NCBI RefSeq assembly: GCF_003234185.1 | Contig: NZ_QKSM01000002.1 | Location: forward strand, 265,415 to 329,414 | Direction: 5' to 3' | From: Curtobacterium sp. MCSS17_008 | Lineage (GTDB): Bacteria > Actinomycetota > Actinomycetes > Actinomycetales > Microbacteriaceae | Length of the DNA: 64,000 bases | Shown: positions 52,480 through 61,181 of the stretch, piece after piece | Layout of the letters: the number at the start of each line of letters is the position of its first letter | Position numbering within the stretch: the first letter of the stretch is position 1 | Position numbers and translations under genes: made by a program | The notes under the pieces: model-generated | What the model saw: the letters and a program-made list of their open reading frames with translations, nothing else | What the model was told of the DNA's origin: nothing | Database searches by the model: none

Positions 52480-54564
52480 GTGAAGAAGCTCCTCGCCATG
52501 GCTGCGAGCGTGCTGGCGGTGGCCAGCGTGCTCGTCGGCCTGCAGGTCTCCGGCCCGACCGCATCGCAGGAGCCCGCATCGGCGCTCAGCGGTTCGTCGT
52601 TCCAGGCCGGCAACATCATCTCCGACGCCAACTTCTACAACGGCACCGCGATGTCGGCGGACCAGGTGCAGACGTTCCTGAACAGCCAGGTCTCGTCGTG
52701 CACGAACGCCAACTGCCTGCGCAACGGCCGGTTCTCGATGAACAGTCGTGGCGCCGACCCGATGTGCTCCGCGGTCACCGGCGGCTCGTCGCTCTCCACC
52801 GCGCAGATCATCACGCGGGTGAGCAAGGCCTGCGGCATCAGCCCGAGGGTGCTCCTCGTGACGCTGCAGAAGGAGCAGAGCCTGGTGACGAACCGGGGCC
52901 CGTCCGCCGCGGTCCTCGAGCGTGCGATGGGCTACGCGTGCCCGGACAACGTCGGCGGTCGCTGCGACCCGGCGTACGCGGGTGTCGGCAACCAGATGTA
53001 CTGGTCCGCCTGGCAGTGGAAGCGGTACAGCAACCCGCCCGGCACGAGCAACTACTTCACCTGGTTCAACCCGGGTGCCACGCGCAACATCCAGTACAAC
53101 GTGCCGACCTCCTGCGGCACGAAGGCCGTGAACGTGCAGAACAAGGCGACGGCCGCGCTGTACTACTACACGCCGTACACGCCGAACACGGCCGCGCTGA
53201 ACAACCTCTACGGCACCGGCGACAGCTGCTCGGCGTACGGCAACCGCAACTTCTGGCGCATGTACAACGACTGGTTCGGGTCGCCCACCGGGGCCGCCCA
53301 GGTCGTCTCGACCGCGAAGGGTTCCTTCGACGGCGTGACCACCGACTACAACGAGATGACCGTCCGGGGCTGGGCGCTGGACACCACGACGTCCGCGACC
53401 ACGAAGGTCGTCGTGGCGTACGCCGGACGCTCGAACACCGTCAGCGCGTCCCGGTCGCGCCCCGACGTCGGTGCCGCGTACCCGAAGGCGGGGGCGAAGC
53501 ACGGTTTCGAGGCCACCCTCCCCGCGAGGTCCGGGAGCGGATCGGTCTGCATCACGGCGAAGTCCGCCGACGGGAAGACCTCGACGAGCCTCGGCTGCAA
53601 GAACGTCACCGTGCCCGACGGCTCGCCGTTCGGCTCCCTCGACAGCGCGCGCGCCGTGCCCGGTGGCGTCGAGGTCCGCGGGTGGGCGATCGACCCCGAG
53701 ACCAAGGCGTCGATCGGCGTCCGTGTCCGTGCCGACGGCGTCCAGGTGCAGCGGCTCACCGCGAACGTGTCACGGCCGGACGTCGGTGCCGCCCACCCCG
53801 GGTCCGGTGCCGCACACGGGTTCAGCGCGGTCGTCCCCGTCCCCGCCGGCACCAAGCGCATCTGCGTCGACGGCGTCAACATCGGCGCGGGTGCGAGCAA
53901 GGCGGTGGGTTCCTGCATCCGCACCACCGTTCCGGGCAGCACCCCGAGCGGCGCCCTCGAGCGGGTCGCGACGACCTCCTCGACCATCCGCGTGACCGGC
54001 TGGGCGATCGACGGCGACGTCACCGGCTCGACCAAGGTCGTCGTCCGGATCGACGGGAAGGCCCGCACGTTCACCGCGAACCTGTCGCGGAGCGACGTGC
54101 AGTCGACCTACCCGGCGTACAGCTCGAAGCGCGGCTTCGACCGGACCTGGACCGTGGCCGCAGGCCAGCACAAGGTGTGCGTGACGGCGGTCAACACCGG
54201 TGCCGGGGCGAACGCCTCGCTCGGGTGCCGGACGGTGTCCGTGGTGAACTCCGCGCCGGTCGGCAGTCTCGACTCGGTCAGCGCCGCAGGCGGCAGGGTG
54301 ACCGTGACGGGTTGGGTGTACGACCCGGACACGGCGACCGAGCCGCTCACCGTGCGTGTGTCCGTCGGGGGCAAGGTCTACAGCACGACCGCCTCGGTGA
54401 AGCGCGCCGACGTCGGCAAGGCCCACCCGGACGCCGGACCGGCGCACGGCTTCTCGCGGAGCGTCGGAGCGGCCGCGGGTGCCCAGCGGGTCTGCGTCTC
54501 CGCACTCGACTCCGAGGGCGGCGCGAAGAAGTCGTTCGGCTGCCGGACGGTGACCGTCCGCTGA
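52480..54564 (+). CDS. Secreted protein: lysozyme-like domain plus four ~100-residue repeats
   Basis: GTG 52480 with AGGAAGG upstream gives 694 residues. A signal peptide (KKLLAMAASVLAVASVLVG; cleavage near 30) is followed by a ~230-residue domain (SFQAGNIISDANFYNGT, SPRVLLVTLQKEQSLVT, GVGNQMYWSAWQWKRY, FWRMYNDWFG) found in actinobacterial surface proteins. Its KEQS glutamate resembles lysozyme-fold hydrolases, so wall cleavage is possible but unproven. Four repeats fill residues ~270-694; each has GS(F/L)D, a V.GWA.D core, (R/K).DV...yP, HGF and C...vtV. The cysteine pair per repeat fits disulphides. The same repeat ends the GH6 cellulase at 26056. Repeat function is unknown. Confidence 0.8.
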   Translation: MKKLLAMAASVLAVASVLVGLQVSGPTASQEPASALSGSSFQAGNIISDANFYNGTAMSADQVQTFLNSQVSSCTNANCLRNGRFSMNSRGADPMCSAVTGGSSLSTAQIITRVSKACGISPRVLLVTLQKEQSLVTNRGPSAAVLERAMGYACPDNVGGRCDPAYAGVGNQMYWSAWQWKRYSNPPGTSNYFTWFNPGATRNIQYNVPTSCGTKAVNVQNKATAALYYYTPYTPNTAALNNLYGTGDSCSAYGNRNFWRMYNDWFGSPTGAAQVVSTAKGSFDGVTTDYNEMTVRGWALDTTTSATTKVVVAYAGRSNTVSASRSRPDVGAAYPKAGAKHGFEATLPARSGSGSVCITAKSADGKTSTSLGCKNVTVPDGSPFGSLDSARAVPGGVEVRGWAIDPETKASIGVRVRADGVQVQRLTANVSRPDVGAAHPGSGAAHGFSAVVPVPAGTKRICVDGVNIGAGASKAVGSCIRTTVPGSTPSGALERVATTSSTIRVTGWAIDGDVTGSTKVVVRIDGKARTFTANLSRSDVQSTYPAYSSKRGFDRTWTVAAGQHKVCVTAVNTGAGANASLGCRTVSVVNSAPVGSLDSVSAAGGRVTVTGWVYDPDTATEPLTVRVSVGGKVYSTTASVKRADVGKAHPDAGPAHGFSRSVGAAAGAQRVCVSALDSEGGAKKSFGCRTVTVR

Positions 54565-54656
54565 GCCGGAGGGCCGGTCCTGGCCGTCCCCCCACCACCG
54601 CCGAGGGCGGGCGCGGCGTGCCGTGTCCGCCCTCGGCCGTGTGGCACCATTGCGAG

Positions 54657-56030
54657 GTGCTCTCCTCCGCCCGGACCGACGTCCCTCCCGGATCGGCCGG
54701 ACCGACGGAGGACCGTCGTCGCCCCCGCCCGCTGCTGACCTGGCTGGCCGCCGCGGGTCTGGCACTCCTCGCCGCCGCCGTCGGGTGGTCCCGGCTGACG
54801 CCCCAGGTCCGGAACACGGTCTGGGCCGAGGACGGCCGCTTCTTCCTGCAGGAGCAGTACGACCTCGGCTTCGCCGCAGCGCTCTTCCACCCGTACCAGG
54901 GCTACCTCCACGTGCTGCCGCGGGCGCTCGTGGCACTCGCGTCGCACCTCGGCCCGGTCGAGCGGTTCGCCGTCGACGTCACGGCGCTCTGCTGCCTCGC
55001 AGCGGGGGTGGTCGGGGGAGCCGTGTTCGTGCTCACGAAGGGCCTGCTGCGGTCCGTCGTCGCACGGTCGCTGCTCGCGCTCGTGCCGGTGATCGTGCCC
55101 CTGGCACCGATGGAGATCGCCGGCAACGCCGCGAACCTGCACTGGTACCTGCTCTTCCTGACGCCGTTCGTGTTCCTGACGCCGGTGCGGGGCCGGACCC
55201 GTGCGGTCGTCCTCGGTGTCGTCACGCTGTTCATCGGGTGGAGCGAGATCCAGATGCTCGCGTTCGTGCCGCTGCTGCTCGTCGGCATCCGCGACCGGCG
55301 CCGGTGGCCGATGATCGCGGGCGCGCTCGTCGGCGGGGGATCGCAGGTCGTCGCGACCCTCACGCACCCCCGTGTGCCGGCGGCGCTCGAGCCGAACACC
55401 ATCGGCGACGTCGTGCTCGGCTTCCTGGCGGAGCCCGTCGCCGGCTCCGTGACGTGGGACCTGACCGCCGTCGGCGAGAACGTCGTGACGAACGGGGTGC
55501 TCGTCACGCTCGTCCTGCCGTTCGTCGTGCTGGTCGCGGTCCTCGCCGCGGCGCTGTGGCTCGGCCAGCCGGGCCAGCGGTGGGTCCTCGTGGTGCTCGC
55601 GTACGGGGCGGTCGTCGTGTGGGGCGCCGCGCTGCTGCTCAACCCGACGCCCCAGGCCGCGGTGGCGCACTTCGACGCCGACGCGTGGCGGTCGCTGTGG
55701 CCGGTCCGGTACGGCGCGATCGCGTCGATGTTCGTCATCGCCGCCGTCGTCGTCGCCGCCGACGTCCTGCTGTCCCGTCGTCGCGTGGTGCTCCGCGTGG
55801 CCGGGCTCGTCCTCGTCGCCCTGGTGGTCTGGACCGCGGTGGCGAACGCTGCGGTCGACCGTGCGAACCGCCAGGACGGGCCCTTCTGGGACCAGCAGGT
55901 CGACACCGCACGCACGGAGTGCCTGGCCCGTCCCGGCACCGACGGTGCCGGGACCGCGGGCATCGCGCCCGCACCGCGCTGGACGACGGAGATCCCCTGC
56001 GCCCTGCTCGAGGGCGACGCCGCACGATGA
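54657..56030 (+). CDS. Multi-pass membrane protein, paralogue A of a duplicated family
   Basis: Unrecognised function. 457 residues with about ten membrane helices. The first outer loop has NTVWAEDGRFFLQEQ and HPYQGYLHVLPRALV, and later EIAGNAANLHWYLLF. The last ~50 residues are extracytoplasmic with two cysteines. The gene at 58337 shares all of these (VWAEDG, HPY.GYLH.vPR, NAANLH). The loop acidic residues suggest a GT-C-like enzyme, as in other glycan membrane proteins, but there is no proof. GTG start with CACCAT 6 nt upstream (leaderless-like). Confidence 0.75.
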   Translation: MLSSARTDVPPGSAGPTEDRRRPRPLLTWLAAAGLALLAAAVGWSRLTPQVRNTVWAEDGRFFLQEQYDLGFAAALFHPYQGYLHVLPRALVALASHLGPVERFAVDVTALCCLAAGVVGGAVFVLTKGLLRSVVARSLLALVPVIVPLAPMEIAGNAANLHWYLLFLTPFVFLTPVRGRTRAVVLGVVTLFIGWSEIQMLAFVPLLLVGIRDRRRWPMIAGALVGGGSQVVATLTHPRVPAALEPNTIGDVVLGFLAEPVAGSVTWDLTAVGENVVTNGVLVTLVLPFVVLVAVLAAALWLGQPGQRWVLVVLAYGAVVVWGAALLLNPTPQAAVAHFDADAWRSLWPVRYGAIASMFVIAAVVVAADVLLSRRRVVLRVAGLVLVALVVWTAVANAAVDRANRQDGPFWDQQVDTARTECLARPGTDGAGTAGIAPAPRWTTEIPCALLEGDAAR

Positions 56031-56106
56031 CGACCACCGGGCCGCGCACACGCCGCGGTCCCGCCGCGGCCACCGTCGCGGTGCTGCCGATCCGACCGAG
56101 GAACCG

Positions 56107-56871
56107 ATGACCCACCCCACGCTGCACGAGCCCCTCGTGATCGTCCCGACCTACAACGAGGCCGAGAACGTCCGGGACATCACGCGACGCATCCTCGACG
56201 CGGTGCCGACGGCGCACCTCCTCGTGGTGGACGACGGCAGCCCGGACGGGACCGGGGACATCGTCGACGAGCTCGCGGCGACGGACGAGCGGGTGCACCT
56301 GCTGCGCCGCTCGGGCAAGCTCGGGCTGGGCACGGCGTACGTCGCCGGGTTCCGCTGGGGGATCGAGCACGGGTTCGACCTGCTCGTCGAGATGGACGCC
56401 GACGGCTCGCACCCGGCGGACCGCCTCCCGGCGCTCATCGGTGCGGTCGCCGACGCCGACCCCGCCGACGACGTCCTGCTCGCCATCGGCTCCCGGTGGA
56501 TGCGGGGCGGCTCGGTCGTCGACTGGCCGAAGCGCCGCGAGTTCCTCAGCCGTGGCGCCAACACCTACGCGCGGATCCTGCTCGGCATCGACGTGCACGA
56601 CGTCACCGCGGGCTTCCGCGCCTACCGCGCCGACGCGATCGCGCGCATGGACCTCGAGTCGATCGACTCGAAGGGCTACTGCTTCCAGATCGACATGACA
56701 CTCCGCACCCACGACCTCGGCGGCCGCATCGTCGAGGTGCCGATCCGCTTCCGGGACCGCGTCCACGGCGTCTCGAAGATGAGCGGGGACATCATCGTCG
56801 AGGCGATGCTCCGGACCACGCAGTGGGGTCTGCAGCGGCGCTTCCGTCCGCGCCGGTCGCGGCGGCGCTGA
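56107..56871 (+). CDS. ppm1: Polyprenol monophosphomannose synthase
   Basis: Transfers mannose from GDP-mannose to polyprenyl phosphate, giving the donor for outer-face mannosyl or GT-C enzymes. The 254 residues have VIVPTYNEAENVRDIT, LVVDDGSPDGTGDIVDEL, GLGTAYVAGFRWGIEHG, LVEMDADGSHPADRL, and SKGYCFQIDMTLR. No membrane domain is fused, as in the soluble actinobacterial synthase half. An Arg-rich tail ends the protein. It lies between the two copies of a duplicated membrane module, which could use its product. Confidence 0.9.
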   Translation: MTHPTLHEPLVIVPTYNEAENVRDITRRILDAVPTAHLLVVDDGSPDGTGDIVDELAATDERVHLLRRSGKLGLGTAYVAGFRWGIEHGFDLLVEMDADGSHPADRLPALIGAVADADPADDVLLAIGSRWMRGGSVVDWPKRREFLSRGANTYARILLGIDVHDVTAGFRAYRADAIARMDLESIDSKGYCFQIDMTLRTHDLGGRIVEVPIRFRDRVHGVSKMSGDIIVEAMLRTTQWGLQRRFRPRRSRRR

Positions 56872-56931
56872 CCACCGGGCCACCCTCGCGCCACCGGGCG
56901 CAGCGGCGCCGACCGACCGGCCGCGCTCGCG

Positions 56932-58242
56932 CTACCGGTCGTCCAGCCGGGGCAGCCGGACGCGCCACGAGCGGCGTCGGGCCGCGACGACGAGGACGGT
57001 GACGAAGAGCATCAGTCCGGCGCCGTGGAGCAGGTAGCTCTCGGCCACGCTCGTGACGCCGAGGAGCACCAGGACCGCGGCCGGCCAGACGTAGGCCACG
57101 CCGGGGAACGTCGTCGCCGTCACCCACGACCGGGCGAAGGCGAGGACCGCCGCGCCGACGAGCAGCAGCATGCCGGCCAGACCGACCTGCAGCCACGCGT
57201 CCACGGCGGCGTCCAGTCCCGAGGTGAAGCGGCTGCCGCTCGGGTCGACGAAGGTGACGTAGGGGACCACCGGTTCGCTCGGCCAGGTCCCGACCCAGCC
57301 CCATCCCTGGATCGGCTTCTGCTCGATGAACGTCCGGATCTGCTCCCACAGCTGCAGCCGCGTCGTCGTCCCGCCCGCGGCGCCGATGCGGGGGAGCACC
57401 CGGCCTCGGGCCACGACGAGCGCGACGGTCACGGTCACCAGGAGCGCCGCCAGCGCGGTGTTCACCACGGGACGCACGCTGGGCCCGGCGTGTCGCAGCA
57501 CCCACAGCGCGAGGGCCGTGACCGCGAGGGCGATCATCGCGACCCCCGTGATCGGTGACTGCACCAGCATGAGCGTGACGACGGCGCCGCCCATGGACGC
57601 GACCGCCCGCCACCGGCTGACCGAGTGCGTGAGGAACTCGACCACGAACGTGACGAGCGCGGTGGCCGCGATGAACCCCATGAAGTTGCGTGTCCCGCCG
57701 ATGCCCTGGATCGGCCCCCCGAAGGCGATGTCGCCGCGGATGCCGAGCGCCGGGATCGGCAGGTCGAGCACCAGCCCCGACAGGACCTCGAGGCCGAGGG
57801 CCACCACCAGGAGGATCCGGAAGGCGTCCCCGCACGCCCGGATGAACTGGACGAGGTCACGGCCCAGCGCCAGGTAGAGCCCCAGCCCGACGAAGCCCAC
57901 CGTCGCGGTGAGTCCGCGCAGTGCCACCCAGGAGTACTCGCTCCACAGGACGGACAGTGCGCAGTACCCGACGAACGCGAGCAGGGACAGCGGCAGGACG
58001 CCGTGCCACTCGATGCGGTAGCGCTGTCCGAGCAGGCTGAGGCCGGCGAGGACGACGAGGGTCACGAGCACCGCCCAGGTGCCCGCAGCGCCCACCAGCA
58101 CCCGTACCGTGGGCTCGCCGAAGGCGAAGAGGACGATCGTCGTCGCGAGGGCCTGACTGAACCGTCCGCCCGCGGAGAACCCGATCCACGCGGACAGGTA
58201 GCGGCGGGCGCGGATGCGTCGCGTCGCCCGGCCGTCCGTCAT
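56932..58242 (-). CDS. O-antigen ligase/polymerase-like membrane protein, paralogue A
   Basis: WaaL/Wzy-type glycan polymerase or ligase candidate, 436 residues and about twelve hydrophobic helices. LSVLWSEYSWVALRGL, GGPIQGIGGTRNFMGF and QKPIQGWGWVGTWPSE (the large outer loop with a conserved Trp/Gly run) mark the family, as does SVAESYLLHG near the end. It matches the gene at 59739 through all these blocks. ATG 58242 is chosen over longer starts. It faces the membrane protein gene at 54657, with ppm1 between. Confidence 0.82.
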   Translation of the reverse strand: MTDGRATRRIRARRYLSAWIGFSAGGRFSQALATTIVLFAFGEPTVRVLVGAAGTWAVLVTLVVLAGLSLLGQRYRIEWHGVLPLSLLAFVGYCALSVLWSEYSWVALRGLTATVGFVGLGLYLALGRDLVQFIRACGDAFRILLVVALGLEVLSGLVLDLPIPALGIRGDIAFGGPIQGIGGTRNFMGFIAATALVTFVVEFLTHSVSRWRAVASMGGAVVTLMLVQSPITGVAMIALAVTALALWVLRHAGPSVRPVVNTALAALLVTVTVALVVARGRVLPRIGAAGGTTTRLQLWEQIRTFIEQKPIQGWGWVGTWPSEPVVPYVTFVDPSGSRFTSGLDAAVDAWLQVGLAGMLLLVGAAVLAFARSWVTATTFPGVAYVWPAAVLVLLGVTSVAESYLLHGAGLMLFVTVLVVAARRRSWRVRLPRLDDR

Positions 58243-58336
58243 CCCCCCATACTGGCGCACTCCGCCGGACGCCACCTGCGCCATCGCGGAGCGTCGATAC
58301 AGCGGATCGTCGATACGACGCTACGGTCGACCCCCG

Positions 58337-59722
58337 ATGACTCGGTCGTGGAACGGACTCCGGCGGGCGCTCGCCGCCGTCCTCGTGGGCTCGGTCGCCG
58401 CGGCGACGGCCTGGGCGCGTCTCGGCCCGGTGGCACGCGGGACCGTCTGGGCCGAGGACGGCGGGGTGTTCTTCCGCGAGCACCTCGCCCTGGGGTCGCT
58501 CCCGAGCATCGTGCACCCGTACGCCGGCTACCTGCACCTCGTGCCGCGGATGGTCGTCGACGCCGCGTTCCTCGTGCCGGTGCCCTGGTACGCGGTCGCC
58601 GTCTCGGCGATCTGCTGCGCGCTCACCGGCGCGGTCTGCGCCGGCGTGTTCGTCCTGGCGGCCGACGTCGTGCCGTCCGCACCGCTGCGCGTCGTGCTCG
58701 CCGCGGTACCGGTCCTGCTGCCGACGGCCCCGTGGGAGGTCCTCGGCAACGCGGCGAACCTGCACACCTTCGCGCTGTTCCTCGCGCCGTGGGTCCTCTC
58801 GCACCGAACCCGCACCTGGTGGGGCTCCGCGCTCCTCGGGCTCGTCGCCGTGCTCGTCGTCGGTACCGAGGTCCAGGCGATCCTGTTCCTGCCGCTGCTC
58901 GTGCTCGCGTGGCAGCCGTGGCGGACCGTGCCCCGCGCCTCCCGGCTGCGGGCGCTCCCCGTCACGCTCGCTGCGCTCGTCGCGGCGGCGGCACAGCTCG
59001 TGACGGCGACGACGACGGAGCGCGAGTCCGCTCCGGGCGACCCGAGCGTCAGGGACGTCGTCACCGGGTACCTGCTGCAGACACTCGGGGGACTCTGGCG
59101 CGCCGACGTCGCGGCGGTGGGGCGGTCCGTGGTCGCCTCGGGATGGGGTGTGCTGGTCGTCCCGGCCGTGCTCGTCGCGGCGGTGGTCGTCATCGCCGCG
59201 GTCGTCGCCGTCCGTGACGGTCGACCACGCGCGGCCGTGCTCAGCGTCGTGCTGGCGGCGGGTTCCGCCGTCGTCTGGACGGCTGCGCTCGTCGCCAACG
59301 CCTCGGCGAACGGGCACTGGTCACGGGCGGACCCGACCGCACTCGTCGTGGCGACACCGTCGCGGTACGCGGCGGCCGCCGGACTCCTGCTCAGCGCTGC
59401 GCTGGTGGTCGCGGCGTCGGTCCTCGTCGACCGCGTCCTCCGGCGTCCCGCCACCGACGGGCGGAGCGCGGCCGCCACCACGCGACGGGTGCTCCTCGCC
59501 GGGGTCGGGTGGGTCGTCGTCGCGGGACTCGTGACCTCCTGGGTGGTCGCGTTCCCCGGCGTGGCGCAGCGGTCCTCGGGGCCCGCCTGGCGACCGCAGT
59601 TCACCGACGCCGTGGCGCAGTGCCGCCGGGAGCCGGACGGCGCGGTCCGGATCGAGACCCAGCCGTGGGGAGCGCGGGTGCCGTGTGCGCTGGTGCTCGC
59701 GGACGGCCAGGGGGAGCCGTGA
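58337..59722 (+). CDS. Multi-pass membrane protein, paralogue B
   Basis: Unrecognised function, 461 residues with about ten helices. Shares with the protein at 54657 the outer loop GTVWAEDGGVFFREH, HPYAGYLHLVPRMVV, VLGNAANLHTFALFL, and a cysteine-containing C-terminal tail (AQCRREPDG; VPCALVLADG). It runs convergently into the polymerase paralogue at 59739 with 16 bp between stops. TACGGT lies 9 nt before the ATG. Confidence 0.75.
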   Translation: MTRSWNGLRRALAAVLVGSVAAATAWARLGPVARGTVWAEDGGVFFREHLALGSLPSIVHPYAGYLHLVPRMVVDAAFLVPVPWYAVAVSAICCALTGAVCAGVFVLAADVVPSAPLRVVLAAVPVLLPTAPWEVLGNAANLHTFALFLAPWVLSHRTRTWWGSALLGLVAVLVVGTEVQAILFLPLLVLAWQPWRTVPRASRLRALPVTLAALVAAAAQLVTATTTERESAPGDPSVRDVVTGYLLQTLGGLWRADVAAVGRSVVASGWGVLVVPAVLVAAVVVIAAVVAVRDGRPRAAVLSVVLAAGSAVVWTAALVANASANGHWSRADPTALVVATPSRYAAAAGLLLSAALVVAASVLVDRVLRRPATDGRSAAATTRRVLLAGVGWVVVAGLVTSWVVAFPGVAQRSSGPAWRPQFTDAVAQCRREPDGAVRIETQPWGARVPCALVLADGQGEP

Positions 59723-59738
59723 CGCCGCTGCCTGCGCC

Positions 59739-61112
59739 TCAGACCGTCGCGCGGAACTCGCGTTTCGCCCGCGGCGTGCGGGGGCCGTCGCCGAGCGAGG
59801 CCGGCTCCTCGTTGACGAGCACGATCCGGGTCTTGATCGCGAGGAGCGCGAACAGCACCCAGTTCCCCTGGTAGAGCAGCCTCGACTCGGCCAGGGACTG
59901 CACGAGCAGCGCGACCACGACGAGCAGCGGGAAGAGCGTGACCGGGTCGAACGCCCGCGGCACGAGGCCCGGGCCGAACGCCTCCCGCGTGGCGCCGGCC
60001 CACGCACGGCCGAAGGTGGTGAGGACGTACACGAGGAAGAGCACGAGCCCGACCACGCCGGTCTGCATCCACACGTCGAGGGCGGCGTCGTGCGCCTGCA
60101 GGTACTGGACCCCGTGCCGCGGGGCGAGCTCGGCCAGCAACGGGATGTCCGGCCACCAGTACCCGATCCAGCCCCAGCCGAGCACCGGGTGCTGCTCGAC
60201 CAGTCCGGCGACGGCCGTCCAGATGGCACCACGACCCGTGAGGTCCGAGGAGCGTCCCATCAGGTCGAGGAGGGGCGCCCGTGCCGCGACCACGGCGGAC
60301 ACGACGACCGCCAGCCCGGCGAGGACCGCCAGCGTCCGTGGGACCCGGCGACCGCTCGGGACCCGACGGAGCCACAGGGCGACCACGAGGGCGACGGCGA
60401 CGGCCACCGCCGCCAGCAGGACCGTGCTGGACCGGGTCAGGAGCAACGCGGCGCCCGAGACGACCAGCCACGCGACCGCACGGTTGCGTCCCATCCGGCC
60501 CTCGGCGAACTGCACCGCGACGGCGATCGCGGCGAGCAGCGCGACCATGGCGAGCAGGTTCGCGTTGCCGGGGAGACCCTGGATCCGGCCGCCCGTGAGG
60601 AGCTCGGCGCGGGAGAAGTAGAACGCGTCCGGCACGTCCCGGTCGCCGTAGTCCGTCCAGATCGGCGCGATCGGGTGCCGGACGACCACCGCGACCACCG
60701 CCTCGAAGACGAGGGACAGCCCGACGACCCAGCGGAAGGCGGCGCTCGCCGCGTCGAGGACGCGACGCCAGGTGAGGGTGGAGGCGATGGTGAACGCGAC
60801 GAGCGCGCAGAGCACCTGGGCGACCATGCTCGCCAGGGTCGCCGGACGCCAGTGCGACCACACCACCGACAGCAGGCACCAGCCGAGGAACAGCCAGAGC
60901 GCCCGCGGGGTGCGCGTCAACGGCGGTCGGGCCCGGACGAGCACGCTGACGCCCCACACGCCCTCGAGCGCCCACACCGTGGCGGCCCCGTACCAGGTCA
61001 CCATGTTGGGCACCGCGTCGCCGGCGAAGAGCGTCAGCAGCACGGTCGTCGCCAGGGCGAACGCCTCGCGCTCGGACACGGTCCCGCGGGCGATCGGCCA
61101 GGTGTTCGTCAC
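59739..61112 (-). CDS. O-antigen ligase/polymerase-like membrane protein, paralogue B
   Basis: 457 residues, about twelve helices. LSVVWSHWRPATLASM, GGRIQGLPGNANLLAM, QHPVLGWGWIGYWWPD, HDAALDVWMQTGVVGLVLFL and SLAESRLLYQGN line up with the gene at 56932, so the two are paralogues. Family members join glycan repeats or transfer glycan to a lipid or wall acceptor on the outer face. GTG start at 61112 with TAGCCT 7 nt upstream (leaderless). It is divergent from manA. Confidence 0.82.
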   Translation of the reverse strand: MTNTWPIARGTVSEREAFALATTVLLTLFAGDAVPNMVTWYGAATVWALEGVWGVSVLVRARPPLTRTPRALWLFLGWCLLSVVWSHWRPATLASMVAQVLCALVAFTIASTLTWRRVLDAASAAFRWVVGLSLVFEAVVAVVVRHPIAPIWTDYGDRDVPDAFYFSRAELLTGGRIQGLPGNANLLAMVALLAAIAVAVQFAEGRMGRNRAVAWLVVSGAALLLTRSSTVLLAAVAVAVALVVALWLRRVPSGRRVPRTLAVLAGLAVVVSAVVAARAPLLDLMGRSSDLTGRGAIWTAVAGLVEQHPVLGWGWIGYWWPDIPLLAELAPRHGVQYLQAHDAALDVWMQTGVVGLVLFLVYVLTTFGRAWAGATREAFGPGLVPRAFDPVTLFPLLVVVALLVQSLAESRLLYQGNWVLFALLAIKTRIVLVNEEPASLGDGPRTPRAKREFRATV

Positions 61113-61119
61113 GGGGGAC

Positions 61120-61125
61120 AGGCTA
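61120..61125 (-). promoter_or_regulatory. -10 box TAGCCT of polymerase B (leaderless)
   Basis: On the minus strand TAGCCT is followed by 7 nt and GTG; the same hexamer and spacing as at add. Confidence 0.6.
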
Positions 61126-61168
61126 GCGCGCCGGGTCGGCGTGATCCTCGTGCCGCAGCCCCGGCCGG

Positions 61169-61174
61169 TACGCT
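61169..61174 (+). promoter_or_regulatory. -10 box TACGCT of manA (leaderless)
   Basis: TACGCT is followed by 7 nt and the manA ATG at 61182. Confidence 0.55.
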
Positions 61175-61181
61175 CTGGTCC

